From: CAVRQM01 sp963838805
Lineage (GTDB): Bacteria; Pseudomonadota; Alphaproteobacteria; Acetobacterales; Acetobacteraceae
Direction: 5' to 3'
DNA: 64,000 bases
Assembly (NCBI GenBank): GCA_963838805.1
Contig: CAWISK010000005.1
Location: 310,001 to 374,000 of the forward strand
This document shows positions 27,206 to 37,385 of the stretch, piece by piece. Made by a program: the position numbers and the translations under genes. Positions within the stretch are counted from its first letter, which is position 1; each line of letters begins with the position of its first letter. The notes under the pieces were generated by a model. The model saw only the letters and a list, made by a program, of their open reading frames with translations. It did no database searches and had not been told where the DNA came from.

Positions 27206-27916
27206 TCAGACGCCGAGATAGCGGTGCAGGTTAGCCATGCTGGCCTCGACTTGCGAACCGGGGATCATGTCCACCACCCGCCCATGCTCCATGACATAGT
27301 GCCGGTCCGCCAGGGTGGCGGCGAAGCGGAAGTTCTGCTCGACCAGCAGCACCGTCAGGCCGCGCTCGCGAATGGCGCGGATGGTGCGCCCGATCTGCTG
27401 CACGATCACCGGCGCCAGCCCCTCCGTCGGCTCGTCCAGCAGCAGCAGCCGCGCCCCGGTGCGCAGGATGCGGGCGATCGCCAGCATTTGCTGCTCGCCG
27501 CCGGACAGTCGCGTGCCCTGGCTGCGCGCCCGCTCGGCGAGGTTCGGGAACAGCGCATGGATGGCCGGAAGATCCAGGCCGCCGGGTGCGACGACCGGCG
27601 GCAGCATCAGGTTCTCGGTGACGTTGAGCGAGGCGAAAATGCCCCGCTCCTCCGGGCAGAAGCCGATCCCGGCGCGGGCGATCCGGTCCGGCCGCTCGCC
27701 CGCGAGCTCCCGGCCGCGCAGGCGCATCGAGCCGGTGGCGCGCGGCACCAGCCCCATGATGCCGCGCAGGGTCGTGGTCTTGCCGGCGCCGTTGCGGCCC
27801 AGCAGCGTCACCACCTCGCCCTCCGCCACGTCCAATGTCACGCCATGCAGCACATGGCTCTCGCCGTACCAGGCGTGCAGCGCGTCGATCGCCAGCAATG
27901 GGCGTGCGTCAGCCAT
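27206..27916 (-). CDS. livF: Branched-chain amino acid-type ABC ATP-binding protein (LivF)
   Basis: This is a 236-residue ABC ATPase. Walker A is GRNGAGKTTT (around residue 40), the LivF-specific GIGFCPEERGIFASLNVTENL follows, the ABC signature is RLSGGEQQMLAIARIL, and Walker B is LLLLDEPTEGLAP with the switch histidine replaced by VEQN, as is normal in LivF. The start ATG 27916 overlaps the livG stop by eight bases. It forms the nucleotide-binding dimer with LivG. Confidence 0.9.
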   Translation of the reverse strand: MADARPLLAIDALHAWYGESHVLHGVTLDVAEGEVVTLLGRNGAGKTTTLRGIMGLVPRATGSMRLRGRELAGERPDRIARAGIGFCPEERGIFASLNVTENLMLPPVVAPGGLDLPAIHALFPNLAERARSQGTRLSGGEQQMLAIARILRTGARLLLLDEPTEGLAPVIVQQIGRTIRAIRERGLTVLLVEQNFRFAATLADRHYVMEHGRVVDMIPGSQVEASMANLHRYLGV

Positions 27917-28607
27917 GATCGGTGCCGAGATAGGCCGCGACCACCTCGGGATCGCGCGAGACAGTGGCGTAGTCGCCCTCGGCCAGCACCCGCCCGCGGG
28001 TCAGAACGGTGATGCGGTCGCACAGCCCCTCGACCACCGAGAGGTTGTGCTCGACCAGCAGGATGGTCCGTCCCTGGCGCACGCGCCGCACCAGCGCCAC
28101 GATCCGGCCCACGTCCTCGTGCGTCATGCCGGCGGTCGGTTCGTCCAGCAGCATCATCGCGGGATCGAGCGCCAGGGTGGTGGCGATCTCCAGTGCGCGT
28201 TTGCGGCCGTACGACAGATGCGCCGCCAGGGTCTCCGCCGCGTCGTCCAGCCCCACCTCGGCCAGGAGCGCCCGCGCCCGGTCGTCGAGGCCGGCAAGCA
28301 CGCGCTCCGAGCGCCAGAAATCGAAGCTGCCGCCGCGCGCGCGCTGCAACGCGAGGCGCACGTTCTCGCGCGCCGAGAGATGACCGAACACGGCGGAGAT
28401 CTGGAAGCTGCGCACCAATCCCAATCGGGCGACGCGGGCGGGCGCCATTCCCGTGATATCGCGACCCTGGAACCGAATGGCGCCGCTGCTGGGGGCAAGG
28501 AAGCCGCTCAGCAGGTTGAAGCAGGTGGTCTTGCCCGCGCCGTTCGGCCCGATCAGGGCGTGGATGCTACCGGCGGCGACCCGCAGATCGACGTCCGCCA
28601 CGGCCAC
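27909..28607 (-). CDS. livG: Branched-chain amino acid-type ABC ATP-binding protein (LivG), start unclear
   Basis: This is a LivG-family ATPase. Walker A is GPNGAGKTTCFNLLSGF, the family block GLVRSFQISAVFGHLSARENVRLAL follows, the signature is LSYGRKRALEIATTLALDP, and Walker B is MMLLDEPTAGMTHEDV with VEHN. The first start in frame is GTG 28607, but sequence like the family N-terminus (VLQATGLTRAFRGFVAV) continues upstream to about 28650 with no ATG, GTG or TTG in frame. Either the 5' end is damaged or an upstream indel hides the start. It follows the molybdenum oxidoreductase gene after about 180 bases on the same strand. Confidence 0.82.
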   Translation of the reverse strand: MAVADVDLRVAAGSIHALIGPNGAGKTTCFNLLSGFLAPSSGAIRFQGRDITGMAPARVARLGLVRSFQISAVFGHLSARENVRLALQRARGGSFDFWRSERVLAGLDDRARALLAEVGLDDAAETLAAHLSYGRKRALEIATTLALDPAMMLLDEPTAGMTHEDVGRIVALVRRVRQGRTILLVEHNLSVVEGLCDRITVLTRGRVLAEGDYATVSRDPEVVAAYLGTDHG

Positions 28608-28786
28608 GAAGCCGCGAAAGGCGCGGGTGAGACCGGTTGCTTGCAGGACGCAGTCGCCCGTGTTGCTGCGCGGTGGCGAACCAAGCTGGAACGTGCCTCC
28701 CGAGGTCCGGGACAGCGTGGCACGGGCGGCGAGGGGTTCCAGGGACGGGACGGACCGACGGGGATAGGCGGAGGGCTGAGTTTCCG

Positions 28787-30916
28787 CTACGCCGCGCCCG
28801 TAACGAGCCTCTCCGGCAGGATCGGCAGGTCGCGCACCCGCCGGCCAGTCGCCGCGAACACCGCGTTGGCGACGGCCGGGGCGACGCCGGTGGCGCCGAT
28901 CTCGCCCAGGCCCTTCGCCCCCAGGGGGCTTGCATGCAGGTCCACCTCATCGACGAAATGGATCGCGACGTCGCCGGGGATGTCGGCGTTCACGGGAATG
29001 GCGACGCCGGACAGGTTCTTCGACAGGAAGCGGCCGAGCACTGGCTCGTGCTGGCTCGCCTCCATCGCCGCCATGCCCCAGCCCCAGACGATCCCGCCGA
29101 TCATCTGGCTGCGCGCAGTGCGCGGGTTGATGATCCGCCCGACCGCGTAGCTGCCGACGACACGGCGCAGACGCAGCAACCCGAGATCCGGATCGACACC
29201 CACTTCCACGAACACGGCACCGAAGGTGCGGATGGAATAGGGCGTGCCGGAGCCACCTTCCTCGAACGGCGCACCGCCAGGCAGGTCGAAGCTGCCATCG
29301 CCCACCACCTCGTCCAGCCCGGCCTGTCGCATCGCCTCGGCACCCGGCGGCAAGTTGGTGAGGCGGGCGAGCTTCTCGCGCACCTCCCGCGCCGCCGCCA
29401 GCACTGCCGAGCCGGTGCCCATCGTGGAGGAGGAACCATAGGTCGGGCCGCCCTGCGGCAGGTCGGTATCGCCCGCCTCCAGGCGCACAAGCGCGGGATC
29501 GAGGCCCAGCGTGTCGGCGGCGATCTGCGGCATGATCGTGTAGGTACCGCTGCCGATGTCGTGCGTGCTGGTCTCCACCACGGCACTGCCGTCGCGCAGC
29601 AGCCGCACCCGCGCCTTCGCCGGGAAGCGGAAATTGCCCATGCTGCAACTGGCCATGCCGTGGCCGATCAGGAAATCGCCGTCGCGCGAGCCCCGGCGGC
29701 GCTCGCGCCAGCCGAACAGCGCCGCACCGTCCTCATATGCCTCGCGCAGCTTGTTGGACGACCAGGGCTTGCCGGTGACCGGATCGGCCGGCGCGATGTT
29801 GCGCAGGCGCAAATCGAGCGGATCCACGCGAAGCGCGTGCGCCAGCTCGTCCATGGCACTTTCCAGTGCCCAGATGCCGGGGCCTTCCACCGGTGCGCGC
29901 ATCGGCGTCGGCTGTGTCACATGCGCGCGCACCACGCGCTGTCGCAGCTTCATGTTCGGCACGGCGTAGAAGCTGCGCGAAGCGGCCGTCGCGAACTCCA
30001 CGAAATCGTCCGTGATGGAGGTGATGTGCGCGACCTCGTGGCGCAGGCCCTGCAAGGTGCCGTCCGCATCCGCGCCGAGCGCGACCGTCTGGCGCATCAG
30101 CGGCTGATAGCCCACGTTGGAATACATCTGCGCGCGGCGGCAGACGAGCTTCACCGGCCGGCCCGCGACGCGCGACGCGGCGACGGTCAGGATCTGGTAC
30201 GGCCAGACATAGCCTTTCGAACCGAAGCCGCCGCCGGTGTGCTTGCAGATCACGCGCACCGTTTCGGGTGCGAGGCCGAACTGCGCGGCCAGCACCATCT
30301 GCAAGCTGGTCGCGTGCTGCACCGTCGACTGCACGACCAGCCGCTCGCCGTCCCAGGCGGCCAAGCAGGCATAGGGCTCCATCGCATTGTGATGCCGCGA
30401 GGGCTGACTGTATTCGGCTTCGACGCGCGACGCCGCCGAGGCGATCGCCGCATCGGCGTCGCCCTTGTCGAGTTCCGGCTCCATGAACAGCATCGCCCGC
30501 GCCGGATCGGGCGGCACCGCTTCGCCATCCACGCCCTGGAACGCGGTGCCCGCATACTCGGCGCGCACCAGCATCGCGCCGTGCTCGGCGGCTTCCAGCG
30601 TCTCGCCCAGCACGATGGCGATGGGCTGACCCTCGTGGCGGATCTCGTCATCCTGCATGGGCAGGACCGAGACCGCGACGGGCGGCGTCGGCGCCGGCAG
30701 CTTCGGCATGTCGCGTGTAGTCAGGACGCGCGCGACTCCCGGCACCGCCAGCGCCGCCCCGGTGTCGATGCGCGACACGCGGCCGGCGGGAATAGTGGCG
30801 CCGACCAGTACCGCATGCAGCATGTCCGGCGCGTCGTGATCGGCGGTATAGCGCGCGCGGCCTGTGACCTTGTCCAGGCCGTCCGGGCGCGGCAGCGGTT
30901 GTCCGATGCTGTTCAT
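28787..30916 (-). CDS. Molybdenum-binding subunit of aldehyde/xanthine-type oxidoreductase (PaoC-like)
   Basis: This is a molybdopterin-cytosine-dinucleotide-type large subunit of about 709 residues. It begins MNSIGQPLPRPDGLDKVTGRARY at ATG 30916, overlapping the preceding stop (ATGA). Diagnostic features are the molybdenum-pocket motif CKHTGGGFGSKG, PMRAPVEGPGIWALESAMDEL, and near the C-terminus GAKGLGEIGATGVAPAVANAVF containing the catalytic glutamate. The order of subunits and the motifs resemble PaoC (YagR) of E. coli, which oxidises aromatic aldehydes. No Tat signal is present, so a cytoplasmic location is more likely. The substrate is unknown. The upstream gene encodes the electron-transfer part. 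Confidence 0.87.
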   Translation of the reverse strand: MNSIGQPLPRPDGLDKVTGRARYTADHDAPDMLHAVLVGATIPAGRVSRIDTGAALAVPGVARVLTTRDMPKLPAPTPPVAVSVLPMQDDEIRHEGQPIAIVLGETLEAAEHGAMLVRAEYAGTAFQGVDGEAVPPDPARAMLFMEPELDKGDADAAIASAASRVEAEYSQPSRHHNAMEPYACLAAWDGERLVVQSTVQHATSLQMVLAAQFGLAPETVRVICKHTGGGFGSKGYVWPYQILTVAASRVAGRPVKLVCRRAQMYSNVGYQPLMRQTVALGADADGTLQGLRHEVAHITSITDDFVEFATAASRSFYAVPNMKLRQRVVRAHVTQPTPMRAPVEGPGIWALESAMDELAHALRVDPLDLRLRNIAPADPVTGKPWSSNKLREAYEDGAALFGWRERRRGSRDGDFLIGHGMASCSMGNFRFPAKARVRLLRDGSAVVETSTHDIGSGTYTIMPQIAADTLGLDPALVRLEAGDTDLPQGGPTYGSSSTMGTGSAVLAAAREVREKLARLTNLPPGAEAMRQAGLDEVVGDGSFDLPGGAPFEEGGSGTPYSIRTFGAVFVEVGVDPDLGLLRLRRVVGSYAVGRIINPRTARSQMIGGIVWGWGMAAMEASQHEPVLGRFLSKNLSGVAIPVNADIPGDVAIHFVDEVDLHASPLGAKGLGEIGATGVAPAVANAVFAATGRRVRDLPILPERLVTGAA

Positions 30917-32400
30917 GCCATCCTCGCGGCCATGTCGAGCGCACGCAGCGCCGCGTTGCGCGCCAATGGAATCTTGTGGGCATTGTGCGACAACGGACGC
31001 GCGTCGGCGAAACCAGCGGCGATAGCCGCCCGCATTTCGGGCGAGCCGATGCGCGTGCCAGCGAGCAGCCGCTCCGTCGCTTCCAGTCGCCACGGACGAG
31101 CTGCCACCGAGCCGAGTGCCACGCGCGCAGCGCGGATCGTGTCGCCGTCCATGTCCAGCGCCACGGCGGCGGAGACGGTGGCGTATTCGTACGACTCGCG
31201 TTCGCGCACTTTCACATAGGCGGAGCGCCGCGCCGGCGCCGGCAATTCGATCGCCACGATCAGCTCGCCCGCCTGCAGCACGTTGTGGCGTTCGGGGCCG
31301 TCGCTCGGCAGCGTGTGAAAGAGGCGGGCCGGGATGCGCCTGCCGCCCTCCGCCCGCTCGGTCACGATCTCCGCGTCCAGCACCGCCAGCGCCACGGCCG
31401 GATCGGAGGGCTGGACGGCCACGCACTCATCCGTCCAGCCGAAGATCGCGTGCCGGTCGTTGATGCCATGCCGCGCAGCGCAGCCGGAGCCTGGCGCGCG
31501 CTTGTTGCACGGCAGATCTTCCTCGGCGCGGTAGTACGGGCAGCGCGTGCGCTGCACCGGGTTGCCGCCGATCGTGGCAAGATTGCGCAATTGCGCGGAT
31601 GCCGCCTTCAGGATGGCTTGCGACAGCACCGGATAGTCGCGCATCACGGCCGCGTGTTGCGCGGCATCGTTCAGTCGCACCAGGGCACCGATCCGCAATC
31701 CGCCATTGGGCAGGGTCTCGATCGCATCCAGCCCGGCGAGGCGCGAGACGTCGATCACATGCGCGGGTGCGGCGAGGCCAAGTCGCAGCCAATTCAGCAA
31801 CTCCGTTCCGCCTGCCAGGAACATCGAATCTCCGGCCGCACCACCGATCACGGCCTGTTGCACGCTGTCAGCACGTTCATAGGCGAAAGGCAGCATCAGT
31901 GCGCCTCCCGCCTCGCTTGCCGCGCGCACCGCCGCCACGATCTGCGGATAGGCCGAGCAGCGGCAGAGATTGCCGCTCATCCATTCGCGAATCTCGGCAT
32001 CGGTGGCGGTGTGCCCCTCGTCAATGCAGGAAACCGCGGACATGATCTGGCCCGGCGTGCAGAAGCCGCACTGGAATGCGTCATGGTCGATGAAGGCCTG
32101 CTGCACCGGATGCAGCCTGTCGCCCTCGGCCAGGCCCTCGATCGTCGTCACCCGCCGCCCGTCGCAGGAGGCGGCCAGCACCATGCAGGCATTCACCCGC
32201 CTGCCGTCCAGATGCACGGTGCAGGCACCGCACTCGCCGCTGTTGCAGCCCTTCTTCGTGCCGGTCAGACGCAGGTGCTCACGCACCAGATCGAGCAGGC
32301 TCGTGCGCGGATCGAGTCCGAGGCTGTGCGTGGTGCCGTTGACGTCCAGAGTGATCGAAACGGCAGCCGGGAGTGCGTCCGGCGATGCGGAGCCGCTCAT
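30913..32400 (-). CDS. Fused [2Fe-2S] and FAD subunit of aldehyde oxidoreductase (PaoA-PaoB fusion)
   Basis: This 495-residue protein combines two subunits that are usually separate. Residues 1-165 form the two-cluster iron-sulfur subunit: GCNSGECGACTVHLDG (plant ferredoxin-type cluster) and QCGFCTPGQIM ... GNLCRCSAYPQIV (second cluster). From about residue 170 comes the CoxM-like FAD domain with FLAGGTELLNWLRLG and RNLATIGGNPVQ. TRCPYYRAEEDLPCNK ... GSGCAA is the extra cysteine set that binds a third Fe-S cluster in PaoB-type subunits. Electrons from the molybdenum subunit pass through these centres. No export signal is seen (MSGSASPDALPAAVSI start). The ATG at 32400 precedes the molybdenum subunit in one operon. 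Confidence 0.87.
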   Translation of the reverse strand: MSGSASPDALPAAVSITLDVNGTTHSLGLDPRTSLLDLVREHLRLTGTKKGCNSGECGACTVHLDGRRVNACMVLAASCDGRRVTTIEGLAEGDRLHPVQQAFIDHDAFQCGFCTPGQIMSAVSCIDEGHTATDAEIREWMSGNLCRCSAYPQIVAAVRAASEAGGALMLPFAYERADSVQQAVIGGAAGDSMFLAGGTELLNWLRLGLAAPAHVIDVSRLAGLDAIETLPNGGLRIGALVRLNDAAQHAAVMRDYPVLSQAILKAASAQLRNLATIGGNPVQRTRCPYYRAEEDLPCNKRAPGSGCAARHGINDRHAIFGWTDECVAVQPSDPAVALAVLDAEIVTERAEGGRRIPARLFHTLPSDGPERHNVLQAGELIVAIELPAPARRSAYVKVRERESYEYATVSAAVALDMDGDTIRAARVALGSVAARPWRLEATERLLAGTRIGSPEMRAAIAAGFADARPLSHNAHKIPLARNAALRALDMAARMA

Positions 32401-32507
32401 GCGAGCTATTCCCGTTCAGTGGAGAGGACCGGCAGCCTACCCGACGCGCGGGCGGTCGGCCAACCCGGAAATATGTCCGGGCATGGAGGCGCTCGGATCA
32501 ACCCTTT

Positions 32508-32550
32508 CCCTCCCCTTTTGGGGAGGGTGGCGCGGAGCGCCGGGTGGGGT
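32508..32550. repeat. GC-rich palindromic repeat with two hairpins
   Basis: A perfect 8-base stem, CCCTCCCC (32508-32515) and GGGGAGGG (32520-32527) around TTTT, is followed by a 5-base stem GGCGC/GCGCC (32529-32541) and GGGTGGGGT. This arrangement is a familiar dispersed intergenic repeat of GC-rich Proteobacteria. It lies in the 170-base gap downstream of typA and upstream of the oxidoreductase operon, both on the minus strand. It could end typA transcription, though no U-run follows. Otherwise the gap 32401-32570 holds nothing recognised. Confidence 0.6.
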
Positions 32551-32570
32551 CGGCGCGCGTCAGACTGCCG

Positions 32571-34397
<1,827 letters not shown>

Positions 34398-34585
34398 GAG
34401 GGGCTTTGCCTTGTGCGCGCACGAGAGCAGCCGGCGCGCCGTATCGGCCCGTCGTGCTGCGCCGCACACATAGGCGATCACCTGCCCGGTTGCGAGCAAA
34501 AAGCGCCGGTTGGTGCCGCCGGCCGCCGGCGCCCCTATTCTCGTCCCCTGCTACTTGGCGTGCCCGCGCCAGCCGGCGCGAACGC

Positions 34586-34620
34586 AAAAGCGGCCCGCCA
34601 GGGATGTCCCCGGCGGGCCG
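34586..34620 (-). terminator. Probable rho-independent terminator of the Met/Gly-rich gene
   Basis: A perfect 9-base stem, CGGCCCGCC (34591-34599) and GGCGGGCCG (34612-34620), encloses a 12-base loop. Read on the minus strand it is followed by CTTTTG, a short U-tract. It lies about 30 bases after the stop of the minus-strand gene at 34648. Confidence 0.65.
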
Positions 34621-34647
34621 TTGTGAACCGGGTTCCCGGTCAGCCGG

Positions 34648-35415
34648 TCACTGAGGTGTGCCCGACCCGCCTGAGGTACCTTTCGACCCCGACGGCCCGC
34701 CACCCGCGCCGGTGGCAACCGGACTGTTCACCGGCGCCTGCTGAAGCTGGGTCGGGCCCTGGCCGATCGTGCCGCCCGGGGCGGCCGGCGGCGTGCCCGT
34801 CTGGCAGGGCGGCGTAGCGCAGCTATTGTAGATGCGGCTGTTCTCGGCCGCATTCGCCCCGGTCGGCGGCGCGCCCATGCCGCCGGAGCTCGGGGCCGGC
34901 ATCGGCTGCATTGTCGCGGCCGGGGCCATTCCACTGCCCATCGAGCCGTTCTGCATCGAGCCACTCCCCATGGTGCCGCTGCCCATGCCGGGGCCGGCCA
35001 TGGCCGTCTGGATGTTCTGCAGCACGCCGGCGCGGTCACCCTTGCTCAAGGCGATCCGCGCGTTGCGAATGGCATCCACCTGCGCGCCGTTATCCGGCGT
35101 GTTGCCCTGCCCCTGCGGCACCGCGCGCGTGAGCAGGCGGGTCTCCGCCTGTTCCAGCGACTGCTGTGCGAGGCCGGTTCTTCCGGCACTCACGGCCCGC
35201 TGCGCCGCCTGGAGAAGCTGCTCGTACGTCAGGTCATAGCCGGGCGTCGGCAGCGCCGGCGCGATATGCGAGCGCGTGTCCGACGCCGTGATGTTGCTGG
35301 CGCTGGTCGATCTCGGATTGTTGGGCGAATTGCCGCTGAAGTTCTGGGCAAGACCCGTGCCCCCCAGCGCCAGCACGGCCGCGGAGGCGAGAAGCAGAGT
35401 GCGCATGAGTGTCAT
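34648..35415 (-). CDS. Exported Met/Gly/Ser-rich protein of unknown function
   Basis: This protein of about 255 residues is not recognised as a known family. The N-terminus MTLMRTLLLASAAVLALGGTGLAQ is a clear Sec signal peptide with an Ala-x-x cleavage region, so it is periplasmic or secreted. Residues around 50-120 form a helical stretch with AAQRAVSAGRTGLAQQSLEQAETRLL and KGDRAGVLQNIQTAM. After that comes low-complexity Gly/Met/Ser sequence of the type GSGTMGSGSMQNGSMGSG and a Pro/Gln/Gly-rich tail. Start chosen at ATG 35415; a frame extension to 35457 is unlikely because it would precede the signal peptide. A terminator follows. Helical tandem proteins of this kind are common in Acetobacteraceae (inference). 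Confidence 0.7.
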   Translation of the reverse strand: MTLMRTLLLASAAVLALGGTGLAQNFSGNSPNNPRSTSASNITASDTRSHIAPALPTPGYDLTYEQLLQAAQRAVSAGRTGLAQQSLEQAETRLLTRAVPQGQGNTPDNGAQVDAIRNARIALSKGDRAGVLQNIQTAMAGPGMGSGTMGSGSMQNGSMGSGMAPAATMQPMPAPSSGGMGAPPTGANAAENSRIYNSCATPPCQTGTPPAAPGGTIGQGPTQLQQAPVNSPVATGAGGGPSGSKGTSGGSGTPQ

Positions 35416-35558
35416 CCCTGTACCGGTGAGGTTTTGCCGCGCGCACGTGCGCGCCAACCCTGCAACGGTTTGCCGGGCCGGCCGGTTGCCCTGCGCGGGT
35501 TACAAGGACGTGAGATTTTTGTCGGCCGCCTCTCGGCCCCGCGCCGGGCAACCGGGCG

Positions 35559-36569
35559 TCAGGCGGCCAGAGACCGCAGTTCGCCGCCGAGATCACGCTG
35601 CGGCCGGGCGCCGAAATGGCCGATCACCTCCGCCGCCGCCACGCTGGCCAGCCGCCCGCACGCGGCCAGCGACCGGCCGGCGACCAGTGCCGCAAGGAAC
35701 CCCGCCGCGTAGGCGTCGCCGGCACCCGTGGTATCCACCACCCGCACCGGTTCGGCCAGGATCGGCACCGTCTCCGCCCCCCGCACGACCAGGCTGCCGG
35801 CCTCGCTGCGGGTGAGTGCCGCAAGCCCCACTTCCGCGCGCACCCGCTCGGCCGCGGCGTCGAACGAGTCCAGCTCGTACAGGCTGGTGATCTCGGCCTC
35901 GTTGGCGAACAGGATATCGACATGGCCCGCCACCAGATCGCGGAAGGCCGCCCGGTGGCGATGCACGCAGAAAGGGTCGGACAGTGACAGCGCCACCCGC
36001 CGCCCGGCCGCGTGCGCGGCGGCGGCAGCGGCGCGGAACGCCGCCTGCGCCGCCGGCGGGTCGAACAGGAAGCCCTCCAGATAGAGGATCTCCGAGCGGG
36101 CGATCACGTCGCGATCCACCTGCTCCACGCCGAAGCTGGTCGAGGCGCCGAGATAGGTGTTCATGGTCCGCTGCCCGTCGGGCGTCACCAGCACCAGGCA
36201 GCGGCCGGTGGGATCGCCGCCGGACAGCGGCGCGGTCGGGAAATGCACCCCGGCTGCCCGCATGTCGTGGCGGAACACCTGGCCCAGCTCGTCATCGGCC
36301 ACCCGGCCCAGATAGGCCACGCGCGCGCCCAGCGCCGCCGCCACCACCGCCGTATTGGCGCCCGAGCCGCCGCCGCTCTGCTGGCCCGCCGGCATGGCCG
36401 CGTACAGCGTCCGCGCCCGCGCGGTGTCGATCAGCGTCATGGTGCCGCGCGCGCAGTCGTGGCGGGTGATGAATGCCTCGTCCACCGCCGCGATGACGTC
36501 CATCATCGCATTGCCGATGCCGCATATGGCGAACCGGGCATGGCTGGCGTCGGCGGCTTGCGTGGACAT
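35559..36569 (-). CDS. PfkB-family carbohydrate kinase (adenosine kinase-like)
   Basis: This 336-residue ribokinase-fold enzyme opens with FAICGIGNAMMDVIA, and the PfkB signature 1 region is GGGSGANTAVVAAALGARVAYLGRV. Residues about 175-220 contain LFANEAEITSLYEL. The C-terminal signature 2 with the catalytic Asp reads VDTTGAGDAYAAGFLAALVAG. The overall pattern matches the bacterial adenosine kinase-like subgroup rather than fructokinases; ribokinase or another nucleoside kinase cannot be excluded. It phosphorylates its substrate with ATP in the cytoplasm. It is divergent from the EI24 gene, separated by 63 bases. Confidence 0.85.
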   Translation of the reverse strand: MSTQAADASHARFAICGIGNAMMDVIAAVDEAFITRHDCARGTMTLIDTARARTLYAAMPAGQQSGGGSGANTAVVAAALGARVAYLGRVADDELGQVFRHDMRAAGVHFPTAPLSGGDPTGRCLVLVTPDGQRTMNTYLGASTSFGVEQVDRDVIARSEILYLEGFLFDPPAAQAAFRAAAAAAHAAGRRVALSLSDPFCVHRHRAAFRDLVAGHVDILFANEAEITSLYELDSFDAAAERVRAEVGLAALTRSEAGSLVVRGAETVPILAEPVRVVDTTGAGDAYAAGFLAALVAGRSLAACGRLASVAAAEVIGHFGARPQRDLGGELRSLAA

Positions 36570-36632
36570 GAGCGGCGCTCCGTGTTAAGGGCTGCCGCCT
36601 ATCACCCCCCTTTCCTGCCGGCAACTTGCCCC

Positions 36633-37331
36633 ATGTCCCCGCTCACCCCCGCCTTTCGCGCCATCGCCCAGCTCGACGATCCGACCTTCCTGGGCGTGGT
36701 GCTGCGCAGCGTGCTCTGGGCGCTGCTGCTGTTCGCGCTGCTGGCGTTCGCCATCGAGCAGGCGGCGCATGGCTGGCTCGGCATGGTGGGCTGGCTCGCC
36801 GGAGTGCTGGGCGGAGTGGGTGCCGCGCTGCTGGCCTATCTCGCCTTCCTGCCCGTGGTGGTTCTGGTCGCGACCCTGTTCGCCGACCGCGTGGCTACTC
36901 GGGTCGAGCAGCGCTTCTATCCCGGCCTGAAGCCGGCGCGCGCGGCGCCGCTCGCCTCGCAGCTCTGGGACGGTCTGGTGCTGGGCGCGCAAGTGCTGCT
37001 GCTGCAATTGGCCGCTCTGCTGCTGGCACCGTTCCTGCTCGGCGCCTCGCTGCCGCTGGGCTGGGCGATCGCCGCCTGGGCGATCGGCCGAGGCCTGTTC
37101 GCCGCCGTGGCGATGCGGCGGCTGCGGCGCGGCGAGGCGCTGGCGCTGTACCGCGCCCGCCGTGCCACGGTGGTGTTCCAGGGGCTGCTGATCGCCGCCG
37201 CGAGTCTCGTGCCGGTGCTCAACTTGCTGGCCCCGGTGCTGGGCGTCGCCTGCATGGTCCATGTGCTGCACCAGGGCGCCGATCGGAACCAGCGGAGCTC
37301 AGGGTTGTCGGTGCCGACCGCCACGTGTTAG
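36633..37331 (+). CDS. EI24-domain (CysZ-like) membrane protein
   Basis: This membrane protein of 232 residues has about four to six hydrophobic segments. It begins MSPLTPAFRAIAQLDDPTFLGVVLRSV at ATG 36633 and continues with LLAYLAFLPVVVLVATLFADRVATRVEQRFYPGL, a characteristic EI24/CysZ block, and later GWAIAAWAIGRGLFAAVAMRRLRR. The family includes the sulfate transporter CysZ, but the generic alphaproteobacterial members have no proven substrate. It is divergent from the PfkB kinase and precedes the bactofilin gene by 54 bases on the same strand. Confidence 0.78.
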   Translation: MSPLTPAFRAIAQLDDPTFLGVVLRSVLWALLLFALLAFAIEQAAHGWLGMVGWLAGVLGGVGAALLAYLAFLPVVVLVATLFADRVATRVEQRFYPGLKPARAAPLASQLWDGLVLGAQVLLLQLAALLLAPFLLGASLPLGWAIAAWAIGRGLFAAVAMRRLRRGEALALYRARRATVVFQGLLIAAASLVPVLNLLAPVLGVACMVHVLHQGADRNQRSSGLSVPTATC

Positions 37332-37385
37332 GCCCACCGCCCACGTCATAGAAGCCGCCTGTTCATTCCTCCGAGGGAGGGCTCC

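Noticed and set aside
28637..31219. Long plus-strand open frame of 860 codons opposite the aldehyde oxidoreductase
   Set aside because: Composition is His/Arg/Gly-rich with no recognisable motif, and the minus strand encodes the well-conserved molybdenum and Fe-S/FAD subunits.
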